Of a stretch of DNA of 12,094 nt, positions 1 through 6,667 are shown piece by piece (the first letter of the stretch is position 1; each line of letters opens with the position of its first letter). A program made the position numbers and the translations under genes. The notes beneath the pieces were generated by a model that did no database searches, was not told where the DNA came from, and worked only from the letters and a program-made list of their open reading frames with translations. Origin of the DNA: Bradyrhizobium sp. (GTDB taxonomy: Bacteria > Pseudomonadota > Alphaproteobacteria > Rhizobiales > Xanthobacteraceae); assembly GCA_019243075.1 (NCBI GenBank), contig JAFAUV010000172.1:1-12094 (forward strand), read 5' to 3'.

Positions 1-1569
1 GATGGCGATGCGAAGCACAGCCCGTTCACCTCTGCGTTGGTCAAATACCTGCCGCAACCGGGCCTCGACCTGCGCCGGGCCTTCGGCTACGTCCGCGACG
101 ATGTGTTGAAGGTGACGCGCTACCGGCAGGAGCCCTTCATCTACGGCTCGCTCGGCGGCGACGACGTTCCGCTGGTGCCGGCGCCCAAGGTTGTTGCACC
201 GGCAGTACCGATCGTCGACCCCACCACCGCCGCCCGCGACGATTACGAGCTCACCTCGCAGATCAACGTGATCCCGGCCTGGGATTCCTTCCTCAAGAAA
301 TACCCGAGTGGTTTCTACAGCGACCTCGCCCGAGCACAGCGTGACAAGCTGATCGCCGCCCGAGAAGCCGCGGCGGAGCAGGCGCGGCTGGCGGCCGAAG
401 GGCAGAAGGCGCAAGCCGCCGACGAAGCCCGCCTGGCGGCCGAAAAGAAGGCGGCCGAGGAGGCCCGGCTTGCCGCCGAAAAGAAGGCAGCCGAGGCCGC
501 TCGCGCCAAGGCGGTGCAACCCAGGACCGAAACCACCAAGGCCGACACGGGGGCGAAATTGGCCGCCGCGCTCGCCGGCGACGGCAGCCTTGGCCAGCAG
601 GCAACCGGGCTGCAGCAACGCCCCGCTTCAAGCTGCAGCGGAGGGCCGCCGCAGCCTGTCTCGATTTTGCCCGATGCTGCGCGGGCGCTGTCGCTGCCGG
701 AAGAATGCGCGCTGAAGCCGAAAGAAAGGTTCAGGGAATGCCAGAACTGTCCCGAGATGGTGGTGGTCCCCGCCGGCGCGTTCCTGATGGGCTCGAGCCG
801 GGATGACATCGACAACGACCTTGCGGCGGTCAATGAAGCCCCCCAGCACAAGGTGATGGTGAAACAGACGATCGCGGTCGGCCGCTTCGAGATCACCCGC
901 GATCAATATGCCGCCTTCGTCAACAGCTCCGGCTACAGGGGCAGCGGCCGTTGCGTCACTTTCGAAGAGAACGTCCCGAGGGAGCGCGAGAACCGCTCGT
1001 TCCTGGCGCCCGGCTATGCCCAGGCCGGCGACCATCCGGCGGTCTGCGTGAGCTGGACGGATGCGCAGGCCTATGTCGAGTGGCTGTCGAAGACGACGGG
1101 CCGGACCTACCGCCTGCCCTCCGAAGCCGAACATGAATATGTTGCCCGCGCCGGCGGCACCGCGCGCTATGGCTTCACCGACGACCCAAATGATCTCTGC
1201 CGCTTTGCCAATGGTGCCGACCAGTCGGCGCGGACGGCGGGGCTGCCGCCCAACGCGCCCTACATGGCCTGCAGCGACGGTTTTCCGTTCACGGCCCCGG
1301 CCGGCTCGTTCGCCGCCAACGCCTTCGGCCTCCACGACCTGATCGGCAATGTCTGGGAATGGACCGCCGATTGCTACGCCGAGGATTACAGTTTTGCCGG
1401 CCCCGACAGCGCTCCGCGCGATGAGTCCGGCTGCGCGGCGCGAACCGTGCGCGGCGGTGACTGGTTCTCGACCGCCTCCGCCTTGAGGCCAGCGGTGCGC
1501 GCCAAGGCCAGTCCGGACGCGCATAATGACGATATCGGTTTCCGGGTGGTGCGCATTCTGGCGCATTGA
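1..1569 (+). CDS. Caspase-like (C14) / SUMF1 (FGE-sulfatase fold) fusion protein, N-terminus missing
   Basis: The frame is open from base 1, so the gene begins upstream; the TTG at 37 is only an internal codon. Numbering from base 1 (522 residues), residues 1-55 (DGDAKHSPFTSALV, then PGLDLRRAF and VRDDVLKVT) match the end of a bacterial caspase-fold peptidase domain, whose catalytic His/Cys would lie upstream. A linker around 90-118 (AWDSFLKKYPSGFY) and an Ala/Glu/Lys-rich, probably coiled-coil stretch (about 120-175) follow. Residues 250-520 are a SUMF1/formylglycine-generating-enzyme fold: VVVPAGAFLMGS, RLPSEAEHEY, GNVWEW (449-454), RGGDW (484-488), GFRVV. The cysteine pair that true FGE carries just after RGG is absent (RGGDWFSTASALRPAVRAK), so sulfatase activation is unlikely and a binding or scaffold role is more probable. 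No membrane segment is visible in this part. Domain identity is clear; biological role is unknown, with signalling or conflict defence possible. Confidence 0.88.
   Translation, partial: DGDAKHSPFTSALVKYLPQPGLDLRRAFGYVRDDVLKVTRYRQEPFIYGSLGGDDVPLVPAPKVVAPAVPIVDPTTAARDDYELTSQINVIPAWDSFLKKYPSGFYSDLARAQRDKLIAAREAAAEQARLAAEGQKAQAADEARLAAEKKAAEEARLAAEKKAAEAARAKAVQPRTETTKADTGAKLAAALAGDGSLGQQATGLQQRPASSCSGGPPQPVSILPDAARALSLPEECALKPKERFRECQNCPEMVVVPAGAFLMGSSRDDIDNDLAAVNEAPQHKVMVKQTIAVGRFEITRDQYAAFVNSSGYRGSGRCVTFEENVPRERENRSFLAPGYAQAGDHPAVCVSWTDAQAYVEWLSKTTGRTYRLPSEAEHEYVARAGGTARYGFTDDPNDLCRFANGADQSARTAGLPPNAPYMACSDGFPFTAPAGSFAANAFGLHDLIGNVWEWTADCYAEDYSFAGPDSAPRDESGCAARTVRGGDWFSTASALRPAVRAKASPDAHNDDIGFRVVRILAH
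424..495 (+). repeat. Two tandem 36-bp units inside the coiled-coil region
   Basis: Bases 424-459 and 460-495 both encode EARLAAEKKAAE, differing only at synonymous positions. A looser related unit (ARLAAEGQKAQ) lies just upstream. The repeat extends the charged helical linker between the caspase-like and SUMF1 domains and probably arose by in-frame duplication. Confidence 0.8.
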
Positions 1570-1601
1570 GCCAACACGTCCGGGACCCGAGGATTTTCGC
1601 C

Positions 1602-1640
1602 TGTCATTGCGAGCAAAGCCAAGCGAAGCAGTCAGCCATT
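1602..1640. repeat. Intergenic repeat-like element, GTCATTGCGAG...GCGAAGCA type
   Basis: The 104-bp gap between two convergent genes contains TGTCATTGCGAGCAAAGCC followed by AAGCGAAGCAGTCAGCCATT. This resembles the dispersed GTCATTGCGAG(C/G)...AGCGAAGCAATCC element that I recall from intergenic regions of Bradyrhizobium, Rhodopseudomonas and some other bacteria. Only one copy lies in the window, so repetitiveness cannot be shown here. Its position between two converging 3' ends suits a REP-like element that can form RNA structure. I see no clear hairpin plus T-run terminator in the gap. Confidence 0.5.
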
Positions 1641-1673
1641 TTTGCAAAGACGATTTGCCGGCATAACCCCTGA

Positions 1674-2915
1674 TCAGGTCGATTTGCCGCCACATGGCGC
1701 GGTCTTGAACTCGACCCTGCGGTCGAGCGCATCGCTGGCATCGTCCTTGCCGGTGCCGACAATCATCTCCCGCGAACCCCTGCCGGTCGCGATCAGACGG
1801 CCGTGGAGGGAGCGCTGCTCGTCCTCGAGCCGCTCCTTGATGTAATCAGCGCGCAGGCCCGACAAGCGATCATTGATCGCCGGCAAGCCGGTAGCGCTGG
1901 TATGGCCGACCACTTCGAGGCAGCCCTGCTTGGCGGCGGTGCGTTCCGCGATTTTCTTCAGCCAGGCATCATAGGGCGCGCGGATCACGCGATCGTTGAT
2001 GAACTGGGTCGAGCCCGGCTTGAACAGGAACTTGACCGCAAGCTTGTCGCGGTTCAGGCCGTAGTCAACGACCTTGCCGAATGCGTCCATCGCGGCCTTG
2101 GTGCGGTGCAGCTTGTAGTTGGCGAGATAGATGCCGTTGAGCACGCGCAACTGCTCGCCACCCGGCGTCTTCAACGCGCTCTGATAGACATCGAGCGCAT
2201 CACGATAGCGGCCTTGGTCGTAGGCTTCGATGCCGTCATTGACGAGCGAGGCTACCACGATCCGATCGGCATAGGCCTGGTCGACATTGTCGCCGACCTT
2301 GGTGCCCTGGCAGGTCTTGATGTAGCTGTCGGTCGAGGCATCCTTGGTGAAGACCGGGCTGTCGTTGAAGAACGCCGCCGGCGTCGGGTCGATGCCCTCC
2401 GGCAGCGCGCGCGACACGCCCTTGGAGATGATCGTCTTGGTCCGCATGTCGGCGAGCGCAAGGCAGATGCGATAGGCATCCTTTGCGCCGTTCGCGACAC
2501 CGGCATTGTTCACCGCAGTAAAGGTTCCGATCAGCACGACCGGCGCCTTGGCGACGCTCTCGGAAGAGAAACGCGCGACCTGGAAGCGCGGATAGTTGCT
2601 CTTCACCAGTTCCGTAATGCGCTTCTCCTCGAGATGTGTCGCATTGGACTGGGCGCCGGTGACGCCGTCGATCAGGGGATCGATGACCAGCGTCACCTTG
2701 TCCGGCGCACCGTTGAGATTGGCCTTGGAGAAGAGATCGTTGGCCGCCTTCAGAAGCGCGGCATCAAACGGGATCGGCGTTGGCGGAGGCGGCGGCGCGG
2801 TGGCGCTGGGCGGGGCCTGGGCCGGCGCTGCGGTTTGAGCGTAGATGGCGACGGTACAGAGACTGCTGCAGATAACGCACAGGAATAATCCGAGAGAGCC
2901 CCAGGCGATATTCAT
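1674..2915 (-). CDS. Secreted TPR / OmpA-like domain protein
   Basis: A 413-residue protein. Residues 7-25 are hydrophobic and end in IYA, giving a likely signal peptidase I site after Ala26, followed by a Pro/Ala-rich segment (28-48). Residues about 73-200 (VTLVIDPLIDGV, APVVLIGTFTAV, RICLALADMRTK) are an alpha/beta domain I cannot name with confidence; it loosely recalls CsgG/LpoB/FlgO-type periplasmic domains. Residues about 225-285 look like a TPR pair (AYDQGRYRDALDVYQSAL). Residues 292-408 are an OmpA C-terminal-type peptidoglycan-binding domain (FLFKPGSTQF, GHTSATG, NDRLSGLRADYIKERL, LDRRVEF), although the usual Asp after GHT is Ser. Likely a periplasmic protein that binds the cell wall. 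The ATG at 2915 is supported by a strong Shine-Dalgarno. It lies tail-to-tail with the caspase/SUMF1 gene and after the polysaccharide genes on the same strand, apparently as its own unit. Confidence 0.85.
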   Translation of the reverse strand: MNIAWGSLGLFLCVICSSLCTVAIYAQTAAPAQAPPSATAPPPPPTPIPFDAALLKAANDLFSKANLNGAPDKVTLVIDPLIDGVTGAQSNATHLEEKRITELVKSNYPRFQVARFSSESVAKAPVVLIGTFTAVNNAGVANGAKDAYRICLALADMRTKTIISKGVSRALPEGIDPTPAAFFNDSPVFTKDASTDSYIKTCQGTKVGDNVDQAYADRIVVASLVNDGIEAYDQGRYRDALDVYQSALKTPGGEQLRVLNGIYLANYKLHRTKAAMDAFGKVVDYGLNRDKLAVKFLFKPGSTQFINDRVIRAPYDAWLKKIAERTAAKQGCLEVVGHTSATGLPAINDRLSGLRADYIKERLEDEQRSLHGRLIATGRGSREMIVGTGKDDASDALDRRVEFKTAPCGGKST

Positions 2916-2922
2916 CGACGTG

Positions 2923-2929
2923 ACCTCCT
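2923..2929 (-). promoter_or_regulatory. Strong Shine-Dalgarno of the OmpA-like gene
   Basis: The - strand reads AGGAGGT seven bases before the ATG at 2915. This is nearly a full anti-16S match and fixes the start. No comparably strong site precedes the other genes here, which suggests efficient, independent translation. Confidence 0.8.
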
Positions 2930-2991
2930 GACAAAAATGTCGCTTATAGCAACGGCTTATGAAACCCGAAGGTGATCGATTTCACTATCGA

Positions 2992-3032
2992 AAACATCGT
3001 AGCCGCCAATCCTGGCGAACATTCCGATGTTT
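2992..3032. repeat. Compound inverted repeat upstream of the OmpA-like gene
   Basis: Outer arms AAACATCG (2992-2999) and CGATGTTT (3025-3032) enclose a second pair, CGCC (3004-3007) and GGCG (3014-3017), around a 6-base loop. It lies about 77 bases upstream of the OmpA-like ATG in non-coding DNA. On the - strand the outer 3' arm ends in TTTT, so it could be a weak terminator for the genes upstream or an operator for the gene downstream. The sequence alone does not decide. Confidence 0.4.
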
Positions 3033-3087
3033 GACGCGAAAGATGCCGGGCGCAAGCTGCAAGTGCAATCCGCCATCAAATTTTGCA

Positions 3088-3122
3088 GACGGAGCGAGCA
3101 CCTGCCGACAAGGCAGGCCGTC
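3088..3122 (-). terminator. Possible terminator hairpin after the aminotransferase gene
   Basis: CCTGCC (3101-3106) and GGCAGG (3112-3117) form a perfect 6-bp stem with a 5-base loop. GACGG (3088-3092) and CCGTC (3118-3122) can extend it across an 8-base bulge. It starts about 40 bases after the aminotransferase stop codon on the - strand. There is no T-run directly after it, so it is not a textbook intrinsic terminator and may only stabilise the mRNA 3' end. Confidence 0.35.
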
Positions 3123-3160
3123 TCGCCGTGGCCTGTGAATGGAATCTGGCTGCCCGCCGT

Positions 3161-4258
3161 CTAGAATTCCCGGACCAGCCGGATCACCTCGTCCTGCTGC
3201 TCGGGCGTAATTTCCGCAAACATCGGCAGCGAGACGATCCGGCCCTGGTCGGCGAATGCATTCGGAAACTGCTCCGGACGATGGTTGAAACGACCGTAAG
3301 CGGCAAGGAATGGCAGCGCGGTCGGATAATTCACCGCGGTCTGCACGCCGTTCGCATGGAGGTGCCTCACCAATTCGTCGCGCCGCGGATGGCGGACGGT
3401 GTAGAGATGGTAGACATGGGTGCGATCGGGGGCGGCCTCGGGCACCACGATGTCCTCGACTTGGTTGAGACCGGCGTCGTAGACTTTGGCGGCCTGCTGG
3501 CGCGCCTCGGTCCAGGCGGCGAGATGCGGCAGCTTCGCCGACAGGATCGCAGCCTGCAGGCCGTCGAGCCGGCTGTTGACGCCTTCGATCTGGTGCTGGT
3601 GCTTCACCAAGCCGCCATGGCGCGCCAGCATGGTCATCTGCTCGGCAAGCGCGGCATCGTTGGTGACGACAGCGCCGGCATCGCCCATCGCGCCGAGATT
3701 CTTGCCCGGATAGAAGGAATAGGTCGCGGCCACACCGAAGGTGCCGATGGGCTGGCCCTTGTAGCGGGCGAGATGCGCCTGCGCGCAATCCTCGATGACC
3801 CAGAGCTTGTGCCTTTCAGCGATGGCCATGATCGCGTCCATGTCGGCCGGCTGGCCGTAGAGATGAACCGGGATGATGCCGACGGTGCGGGGGGTGATGG
3901 CCGCCTCGATCGCCTCGGGATCGATGGTAAAGGTCGTGCCGTCCGTGTCACAGAACACCGGCGTGGCTCCGGCGTGGCTGATCATCGCCGCGGTTGAGAT
4001 CCACGAATGCGCCGTGGTGATGACCTCGTCGCCGGGCTTAACCTTGAGGGCAGCCATCGCCAGATACAGCGCGTCGGTGCCGTTGGCGCAGGAGACGCAG
4101 TGCTTCACCTCGGCCAAAGCCGCGAACTCGCGCTCGAATGCATCGACATAGGGGCCGCGAATGAACGCATTGTCGCGGATGACGTTCGCGATTGCGCCGT
4201 CGATCTCGCCCTTGATGTTCTGGTACTGAAGCTGAAGGTCTGCGAACGGCACCGCCAT
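3161..4258 (-). CDS. wbpE: WbpE/WlbC-type PLP sugar aminotransferase (DegT/DnrJ/EryC1/StrS family)
   Basis: A 365-residue protein, normal family length. It probably transfers the amino group of glutamate to C3 of UDP-2-acetamido-3-oxo-glucuronic acid. The start was set at MAVPFADLQ (ATG at 4258) because this is the usual family N-terminus and it lies 11 bases after the preceding stop; the frame stays open further upstream only by overlapping the acetyltransferase gene. Seen motifs: FIRGPYVDAFE (32-42), CANGTDALYLA (58-67), VIEDCAQAH (154-162; Asp157 for the pyridine nitrogen), SFYPGKNLGAMGDAG (181-195; Lys186 as the PLP Schiff-base lysine), N310YPTALP. The acetyltransferase and WlbA-type dehydrogenase directly upstream favour the uronic-acid pathway over dTDP-3-amino-deoxyhexose enzymes such as FdtB or QdtB, which are otherwise similar. 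The Shine-Dalgarno is weak (AGAAAGA), fitting expression as the last gene of a cassette. Confidence 0.9.
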   Translation of the reverse strand: MAVPFADLQLQYQNIKGEIDGAIANVIRDNAFIRGPYVDAFEREFAALAEVKHCVSCANGTDALYLAMAALKVKPGDEVITTAHSWISTAAMISHAGATPVFCDTDGTTFTIDPEAIEAAITPRTVGIIPVHLYGQPADMDAIMAIAERHKLWVIEDCAQAHLARYKGQPIGTFGVAATYSFYPGKNLGAMGDAGAVVTNDAALAEQMTMLARHGGLVKHQHQIEGVNSRLDGLQAAILSAKLPHLAAWTEARQQAAKVYDAGLNQVEDIVVPEAAPDRTHVYHLYTVRHPRRDELVRHLHANGVQTAVNYPTALPFLAAYGRFNHRPEQFPNAFADQGRIVSLPMFAEITPEQQDEVIRLVREF

Positions 4259-4269
4259 CGATCGTCTTT

Positions 4270-4737
4270 CTATTTGGCGAATTTGAGCAGGCGCGCGGGA
4301 TTTCCGGCATAGGTCCCGGCCACCATGATGTCCTTGGTTACCACCGAACCCGCGCCGATGACCACCTCGTCGGCGATGCGGACCGGCATGATGGTGGCAT
4401 TGGAGCCGATCGAGACACGATTGCCGATCACGGTCTCGCGCCACAATTCCTTGTTGCCCCGCGCCGGTCCTCCGACGGAAAACGTGTCGTTGATGAACAT
4501 CACGCCGTGGCCGATGAAGCAATCCTCGCCGACGGTGACGAGCTCGCAGACGAAAGCGTGCGACTGCACGCGCGTGCGCATCCCGATCACCGCGCCCTTC
4601 TGGATTTCGGTGAACGGACCGATGAAGCAATCATCGCCGATGGTGCAGCCATAGAGATTGCAGGGCTCGACCACCTTGACGCGCGCGCCGAAGGTGACGT
4701 CGCGGATGCCGGCCTTGTGCAGCTCCGGCGCGCTCAC
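4270..4737 (-). CDS. wbpD: WbpD/WlbB-type sugar N-acetyltransferase (left-handed beta-helix)
   Basis: A 155-residue hexapeptide-repeat acyltransferase. It should use acetyl-CoA to acetylate the 3-amino group made by the neighbouring aminotransferase, giving the 2,3-diacetamido sugar. Isoleucine-patch hexapeptides run throughout (IGDDCFIGPFTEI, VGEDCFIGHGVMF, IGNRVSIGSNATI, IADEVVIGAGSVV). A loop with FIND (81-84) and GGPARGNKELW interrupts the helix, as in WlbB/WbpD enzymes, and GNPARLLKF closes the C-terminus as usual for the superfamily. The start is GTG at 4737, overlapping the dehydrogenase stop as GTGA (4 bases) with no good Shine-Dalgarno, which indicates translational coupling. Length and motifs are complete. 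A related dTDP-sugar acetyltransferase (QdtC/FdtC) is the alternative, made less likely by the upstream gene. Confidence 0.9.
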   Translation of the reverse strand: MSAPELHKAGIRDVTFGARVKVVEPCNLYGCTIGDDCFIGPFTEIQKGAVIGMRTRVQSHAFVCELVTVGEDCFIGHGVMFINDTFSVGGPARGNKELWRETVIGNRVSIGSNATIMPVRIADEVVIGAGSVVTKDIMVAGTYAGNPARLLKFAK

Positions 4738-5795
4738 GACACCATACCCAACCGGCTCAGCTTGGGAGCGAAATGCAGCGACACCTCATGTCCGGTCTCG
4801 ATCGATTCATACAGCGCGGTGATCAGTTCCAGGCTCTTGCGCCCCTCCAAGCCGTCAACCAGCCCGGCGCGCTGATGCAGCAGGCAATCCACCACATGCT
4901 GGTAATAGGCTTGATGGCCGAAGCCGTAGACATTGGGCGGGTTGACCGAGAATTTTTCGATCACCTCCCGGTCGGCCGGGGTTTCGTCGACAAAGCGCCA
5001 GTGCCGGATCTGGTTCACGGCAAAGCCGGCGATCTCGATCATGCCGTTCTCGCCGAGGATCGAGAGCGAGCCCTCGAGATCGGTTGGACGCGCCGCCGTG
5101 GTCGCCTCGATGATGCCGAGCGCGCCATTCCTGAATTTCAGCGTGGCGACCGCGGTGTCCTCGGTCTCGATCTTCGCCAGCGCCGTCACCGCGCGTGCGT
5201 GCACACTGACGACGTCGCCGAAAAACCATTCCAGCATATCGACGTGGTGGCTGGCCTGATTGGACAGCACGCCACCATCATAGGCCCAGGTCCCGCGCCA
5301 CTCATCCTGATCGTAATAGGCCTGGTCGCGGCACCAGCGTACGCGCACCGTGCCGAGGATCAGCTTGCCGAAACGGCCGGCATCCAGCGCCGCGCGTGCC
5401 TTCACCACGGGAACGTTGAAGCGGTTCTGCTTCACGACAAAGAGCTTCACCCCGGCCTCGTCGCAGGCGCGGATCATGTCATCCGCGTCCTGCAGCCGCA
5501 GCGCCATCGGTTTTTCGACAACGACATGCTTGCCGGCGCGGGCACAGGCGATGGCATGCCGCGGGTGCAGCCCGCTCGGCGTCAAGACCGAGACCGCATC
5601 GATATCCTTGCGCGCGAGAAAGTCGTCCATGTCGTAGTGCACCGGCACGCCGAACTTTGTCCCCACCGCATCAGCGCGCGCGCGGACGCCATCACAGACC
5701 GCGACCAGCTTTGCACCTTCGATGTGATTGCCGCCCAAGAGATCAGAATGACGCCTGGCGATGCGCCCGCATCCAAGCAGGCCAAATCTGATCAT
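4734..5795 (-). CDS. wbpB: WbpB/WlbA-type UDP-N-acetyl-glucuronate 3-dehydrogenase (Gfo/Idh/MocA family)
   Basis: A 353-residue NAD-dependent oxidoreductase that should oxidise C3 of UDP-GlcNAc-uronic acid to give the substrate of the aminotransferase. Known WbpB enzymes regenerate NAD+ by reducing 2-oxoglutarate, the by-product of WbpE. Motifs: Rossmann GLLGCGRIA (5-13), VLTPSGLHPRHAI (70-82), VVVEKPMAL (91-99), VVKQNRFNVPVV (120-131), WRGTWAYDGGVLSNQASHHVD (167-186 region). The last two blocks are very like WlbA and unlike general inositol dehydrogenases. The start was placed at ATG 5795 (MIRFGLLG), not at an upstream start at 5864, because GGGGAG lies seven bases before it and the Rossmann strand begins there. 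It is the first gene of the three-gene cassette and is coupled to the acetyltransferase. Confidence 0.9.
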   Translation of the reverse strand: MIRFGLLGCGRIARRHSDLLGGNHIEGAKLVAVCDGVRARADAVGTKFGVPVHYDMDDFLARKDIDAVSVLTPSGLHPRHAIACARAGKHVVVEKPMALRLQDADDMIRACDEAGVKLFVVKQNRFNVPVVKARAALDAGRFGKLILGTVRVRWCRDQAYYDQDEWRGTWAYDGGVLSNQASHHVDMLEWFFGDVVSVHARAVTALAKIETEDTAVATLKFRNGALGIIEATTAARPTDLEGSLSILGENGMIEIAGFAVNQIRHWRFVDETPADREVIEKFSVNPPNVYGFGHQAYYQHVVDCLLHQRAGLVDGLEGRKSLELITALYESIETGHEVSLHFAPKLSRLGMVS

Positions 5796-5802
5796 CCACG
5801 CA

Positions 5803-5808
5803 CTCCCC
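5803..5808 (-). promoter_or_regulatory. Shine-Dalgarno deciding the start of the 3-dehydrogenase gene
   Basis: GGGGAG on the - strand sits seven bases before ATG 5795. The longer possible start at 5864 would add 23 residues with no resemblance to the family, so the short form is preferred. Confidence 0.65.
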
Positions 5809-5874
5809 GCTTCTGGCCCCCGCCGGTGGCAATAACCACACGCGACCGCATGGTTACCCCTCATCCTGCAAAAA

Positions 5875-5904
5875 TCTATATTCGCAAAAGCCCTCCCGGA
5901 TCAA
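5875..5904 (-). promoter_or_regulatory. Weak candidate sigma70-type promoter before the diacetamido-sugar cassette
   Basis: In the 110-bp gap after the methyltransferase stop, the - strand has TTGATC (5904-5899) and TATAGA (5880-5875) separated by 18 bases, in a locally AT-rich patch that stands out in this GC-rich window. Each box matches four of six consensus bases. The cassette could equally be read through from the methyltransferase gene. Confidence 0.3.
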
Positions 5905-5905
5905 G

Positions 5906-6661
5906 CTAGCGGCCGCTTCCATCTTCCTTGCGCAGCGTAACGCCAATGCAGAGATTCATATTCACGGCCGGAACCCGCAGCGGCCAATATTCAGTGCGGA
6001 TCAATGTGAAGCGCTGCTGAAGCAAGGTCAGGATTTCCTCCGGCGAGTTGATGTGCTCGCGGAAGATGAACCAGTCATAAGGCATGCCATACCGCTTCTT
6101 GAATATGCGTTCGGAGGAGATTCTGCGCGCAAACTCGTAAGCGAGGCCGGGATCGCAGGGCAGCACAACCGACAGAAGGCCGCCGGGGGCGAGAACCCGC
6201 CTGATCTGGTCGAGTGCCGAAGGCAGGTCGGTCAGATGCTCCAGCACATGGGTGGCGAGGACGCGATGGAAATAATTGTCCTCGAACGGAATGTTCTTCT
6301 GGCAATCGCCCACTACGGCGTGAACCTCGGGAAAGCGCTGCATGATCTGGTCGGCTAGGTGCTGCCGAAGCTCGATGCAGTAATAGCTCTGATTTGACAG
6401 ATTCTCATGGGCGATATGGCCGCCCGTGCCGGCGCCGATCTCCAGCGTGCGGGGATTTTCGACGTCAGGCAGCACACGTCGGGGATAGGAATGATTGAAC
6501 TCCTCGATCGCCTGGTACTTGTTGGGAAGCACCTCGTGCCAGTGCCTATAAAAATCGTCACTGATTTTCTGCTGCTCTGGGGTGAGCGGCGGCAGGACCT
6601 TCGGCCAAACGAACCGCTGGAACGCTAGTCCGGCTTCGCGCCTCCTGATGTTGTCGAGCAT
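5906..6661 (-). CDS. Class I SAM-dependent methyltransferase
   Basis: A 251-residue methyltransferase (methyltransferase type 11 style), probably cytosolic. Motif I is LEIGAGTGGH (73-82), an acidic residue ending the next strand is in YYCIEL (93-98), the adenine region is GDCQKNIPFEDNYF (118-131), motif IV/post-II is THVLEHL (137-143), and RRVLAPGGLLSVVLP (154-168) follows. The SAM fold is intact. The C-terminal YDWFIFREHINS and EYWPLRVP segments probably shape the acceptor site. Two ATGs are possible: the one at 6667 touches AGGGG (6668-6672) with no spacer, while ATG 6661 has that same AGGGG at a six-base spacing, so 6661 is preferred. Its place ahead of sugar-nucleotide genes suggests O- or N-methylation of a glycan or sugar intermediate, but substrate cannot be read from sequence. 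Confidence 0.85.
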   Translation of the reverse strand: MLDNIRRREAGLAFQRFVWPKVLPPLTPEQQKISDDFYRHWHEVLPNKYQAIEEFNHSYPRRVLPDVENPRTLEIGAGTGGHIAHENLSNQSYYCIELRQHLADQIMQRFPEVHAVVGDCQKNIPFEDNYFHRVLATHVLEHLTDLPSALDQIRRVLAPGGLLSVVLPCDPGLAYEFARRISSERIFKKRYGMPYDWFIFREHINSPEEILTLLQQRFTLIRTEYWPLRVPAVNMNLCIGVTLRKEDGSGR

Positions 6662-6667
6662 GTTCAT

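Noticed and set aside
1250..1569. Diversity-generating retroelement variable region at the SUMF1 C-terminus
   Set aside because: Such elements often target SUMF1 folds, but there is no template repeat or reverse transcriptase in the window and the 3' end is not enriched in AAC/AAT codons.
628..1695. Long open frame (355 codons) on the - strand opposite the SUMF1 gene
   Set aside because: It is a shadow of GC-rich codon bias; its protein is Arg/Gly-rich with no recognisable domain, while the + strand has clear family motifs.
1803..2888. Open frame of 361 codons on the + strand opposite the OmpA-like gene
   Set aside because: No domain motif or ribosome site; the - strand has a signal peptide, an OmpA domain and a strong Shine-Dalgarno.
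3160..3169. Adjacent XbaI/EcoRI-like sequence, and a NheI/NotI-like sequence at 5905-5914, suggesting cloning junctions
   Set aside because: Both lie within normal gene ends (stop codons of the aminotransferase and methyltransferase) and reading continues naturally on both sides; chance is enough.
4773..5909. Open frame of 378 codons on the + strand opposite the 3-dehydrogenase
   Set aside because: Mirror of a well-recognised Gfo/Idh/MocA gene; the translated product looks like nothing known.
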